6,043 nucleotides of DNA, taken from Rickettsiales bacterium. Its GTDB lineage: Bacteria > Pseudomonadota > Alphaproteobacteria > Rs-D84. Of this stretch, positions 4,663 through 6,043 are shown piece after piece (within the stretch, counting starts at the first letter, position 1; every line of letters starts with the position of its first letter). The notes beneath the pieces were generated by a model that had not been told where the DNA came from, searched no databases, and saw only the letters and a list, made by a program, of their open reading frames with translations. A program made the translations under genes and the position numbers. The stretch spans positions 1-6,043 of the forward strand of contig JAISGC010000109.1 in NCBI GenBank assembly GCA_031263295.1. The letters run 5' to 3'.

Positions 4663-5058
4663 CTACGCTTGTTGCTGTTCTGCCTCGCCCTGCATCATAG
4701 ATATGCGGTTTATCTCGGTGGTGAATTGCTCGACTTCTTCGTTGGCCTTATTCTTGGCGCGAAGAGCGTCGCGTTGCGTCGCAAGGGAAAGATTTTCGCA
4801 TTTGATGTCGTCCAGCTCCGACAACGCAGCATCCCGCTCTTTCCTTAAATTGTTATTGCATTCAATGACATATTTGGCCGCAATCGTCATCTCGCGCGCA
4901 ATCTCAATTTCTTTTTGGCTATCTTTATTGGCTTGTTCGATGGCATCGGCCTGGTATTTAATTGTCTCTTCCAATTCGGCGATATAGTCCGCGCCGTTTT
5001 TAATCAGCCAGAACAGCCCCGGTTTCTTTGCGGTTTTAGAATCTTTCAGATCGTTCAT
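4663..5058 (-). CDS. Small coiled-coil protein of unknown function
   Basis: The protein has 131 residues, with no signal peptide and no membrane segment. After a Lys-rich start (residues 1-13) there is a short hydrophobic patch, GLFWLIKNGADYI (14-26). A long charged helix with heptad-like spacing (about 27-118) is rich in Glu, Lys, Ala and Leu, for example ELEETIKYQADAIEQANKD and NNLRKERDAALSELDDIKCE. It ends in a Gln-rich tail. This predicts a cytoplasmic homo-oligomeric coiled coil or a scaffold bound through the GLFWLI patch (inference). I recognise no family. The start is well supported: AGGAG (5066-5070) lies seven bases before the ATG. It has its own promoter and ends in TAG, so it seems a single-gene unit between the outer-membrane protein gene and the amidase gene. 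Confidence 0.8.
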   Translation of the reverse strand: MNDLKDSKTAKKPGLFWLIKNGADYIAELEETIKYQADAIEQANKDSQKEIEIAREMTIAAKYVIECNNNLRKERDAALSELDDIKCENLSLATQRDALRAKNKANEEVEQFTTEINRISMMQGEAEQQQA

Positions 5059-5080
5059 ATCTGCGCTCCTATTATTTTAT

Positions 5081-5094
5081 TATGCCAGGGCATA
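5081..5094. promoter_or_regulatory. Operator-like palindrome at the start point of the coiled-coil gene
   Basis: TATGCC-AG-GGCATA is a perfect inverted repeat with 6-bp arms. It covers the predicted transcription start (about 5087) and touches the -10 box. A repressor bound here would block initiation; alternatively it forms a hairpin at the very 5' end of the message. No known operator consensus is matched. Confidence 0.35.
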
Positions 5095-5121
5095 GTATAA
5101 TACGAATATATAGTTTGTCAA
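5094..5121 (-). promoter_or_regulatory. Sigma70-type promoter of the coiled-coil gene
   Basis: A consensus TTGACA -35 (5116-5121) is followed after 16 bp by TATACT (5094-5099). TCGTATTATA-N-TATG is shared with the glycosyltransferase operon promoter. The leader is about 30 nt and carries a good AGGAG. Confidence 0.75.
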
Positions 5122-5138
5122 GGATGTTCGGGCAGATG

Positions 5139-6019
5139 CTAGAACGCATACTTCACGCCGAAGTGCAGGCCGTATGATTGCCATATCGCATTGCGCAAGG
5201 AATCCGAAATCTTTTCGGTATAAGGCTCTTGGTAATCGAGTATAGGAGTGTCGCCCACGCCGTCGCCGTCCGTATCCTGCAAGGCATAGGTTCCGTCGTC
5301 GTTCATACGATAATAATTGTATCCCGCGACATACAAATCCCCGCCGACCTTGCCGATGTGAAAGTATTCCAACGAGCCCTTGACGGACAATTCCAGCCGG
5401 TCGCTGAACTTGTAAATATATTCCATCTCCGCCTCGTAATGCATCGAGCCGTTGTCGCCTTCGTCGAGAAAGCTGGGGTTCTGCTGCCAGTCCGTGCGGT
5501 TCGGCCAGGTGCCCTCGGAGCGATAGTGCGGCTTGGACACCTGCGCGTAAAAGCGCAATCTGTCGACATAGGTCATCTGCTTTTCGACCTCGACGCCAAG
5601 ATATATTCCGGACCAAGTGGTATTGTAGATATGAGTGATGCCGTCGACCTTGATAATTCCGTCGCCGCCGATGACCACGCATTCGCCGGGCCCGACGCCC
5701 CATGGCAGATACATATCATAGAACAGCGGATCGTAAGGCGTCGTAATCAGCTCTCCCGTCGTAGTATCGATAACCGGCGCGTGGGTATTCGGGTCGGACG
5801 CCGCGAGCATCAGGTCTTCGGGCGACATACAAACCTGATAGTATCCGTCGCCGGGATCGACGCCCTGGGCCACGCTGTAATAATTGCCGCTCTCGTCGCC
5901 ATAGATATAGTCGCCGTATTGGTTCATCAGCGGGATATAGACCGCAGGATTCGGATAGATGTGGTTCGACATCTGCATATCGTGCTTGAAAATCTGGTAT
6001 CCGATTGTCGGCGATATTT
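5139..6019 (-). CDS. Outer-membrane beta-barrel protein, omptin-like, 5' end missing
   Basis: The real frame continues upstream of the first ATG (5978) to the adapter junction (ISPTIGYQIFKHD-M...), so the N-terminus and signal peptide are missing; 5978 is not the start. Numbering from that Met, alternating polar/hydrophobic strands lie near 122-133, 138-150, 179-192, 195-208, 213-223 and 267-279. The end GLHFGVKYAF is a typical BAM-recognised C-terminal signal with terminal Phe. Residues 1-117 include a long loop rich in Tyr, Gly and Asp with two Cys (50 and 100). A second loop carries DTDGDGVGD (235-243, positions 5250-5276), a calcium-binding pattern as in thrombospondin type-3 repeats. The last six strands are ordered as in the C-terminal half of omptins, whose ends read GLKYTF, but the catalytic Asp-x-His pair is not evident. 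A proteolytic role is therefore unproven. The gene stops with TAG. Confidence 0.75.
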
Positions 6020-6043
6020 AGATCGGAAGAGCACACGTCTGAA
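6020..6043. other. Illumina TruSeq adapter left on the contig end
   Basis: All 24 bases are the start of the standard TruSeq read-through adapter (AGATCGGAAGAGCACACGTC and on). Read on the other strand it yields the artefact peptide CSSDL seen in many untrimmed assemblies. It creates a false stop and a false alternative start upstream of the outer-membrane protein gene. Confidence 0.98.

Noticed and set aside
5716..6036. 106-codon frame beginning MCSSDL at the right end
   Set aside because: It starts inside adapter sequence and runs in the wrong frame through the outer-membrane protein gene.
1..6043. tRNA, rRNA, transposase, integrase or defence genes
   Set aside because: I looked for cloverleaf and conserved RNA sequence and for the relevant protein motifs on both strands and saw none.

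Overview
This is a short metagenome-style contig from a Gram-negative bacterium, most likely an uncultured alphaproteobacterium. The Gram-negative evidence is a Tat-exported AMIN-domain N-acetylmuramoyl-L-alanine amidase and an outer-membrane beta-barrel protein with a C-terminal Phe signal. The alphaproteobacterial placement is inference, resting on general protein character, a GC-rich coding style and dRS3-type palindromic repeats. The right end is not biological: positions 6020-6043 are Illumina TruSeq adapter. The left end begins at the terminus of a repeated element, where an assembler would be expected to stop.

Layout, left to right. Positions 1-194 hold repeat copy 1. Positions 215-304 hold a strong promoter and a short leader with a terminator-like hairpin, in front of the only plus-strand gene. 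That gene resembles the N-terminal virion-binding domain of T7-type tail fibres and breaks off at about 620-635. It breaks exactly where a convergent minus-strand GT2-type glycosyltransferase loses its own C-terminus, so this is one breakpoint with two truncated genes. Upstream of that glycosyltransferase (minus strand, about 1555-2685) is a paralogous glycosyltransferase interrupted by a single in-frame TAG. The two genes share about 90% DNA identity over 132 bp at their 5' ends, and the stop of the first overlaps the start of the second. They look like a two-gene surface-glycan operon driven from 2789-2817. Repeat copy 2 (inverted, nested in a further 29-bp palindrome) lies between this operon and the amidase gene (3107-4258, minus). 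The amidase promoter has an extended -10 so close to the ATG that a leaderless mRNA is predicted. A second hairpin repeat type (4340-4393) and repeat copy 3 (4426-4619) separate the amidase from a small coiled-coil protein gene of unknown function (4663-5058, minus), which has its own promoter and a palindrome at its predicted start point. The last gene (5139-6019, minus, 5' end missing) encodes an outer-membrane barrel with omptin-like features and a DxDGDGxxD calcium-binding-type loop.

Taken together this is a cell-envelope neighbourhood: surface glycan transferases, a septal peptidoglycan amidase and an outer-membrane barrel, as mostly separate transcription units. No defence system, CRISPR array, tRNA, rRNA or transposase is visible. 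The most interesting signals are the modular repeat family, whose outer hairpins change sequence from copy to copy but stay self-complementary; the amber-split glycosyltransferase; the double-truncation junction; and the shared promoter boxes.
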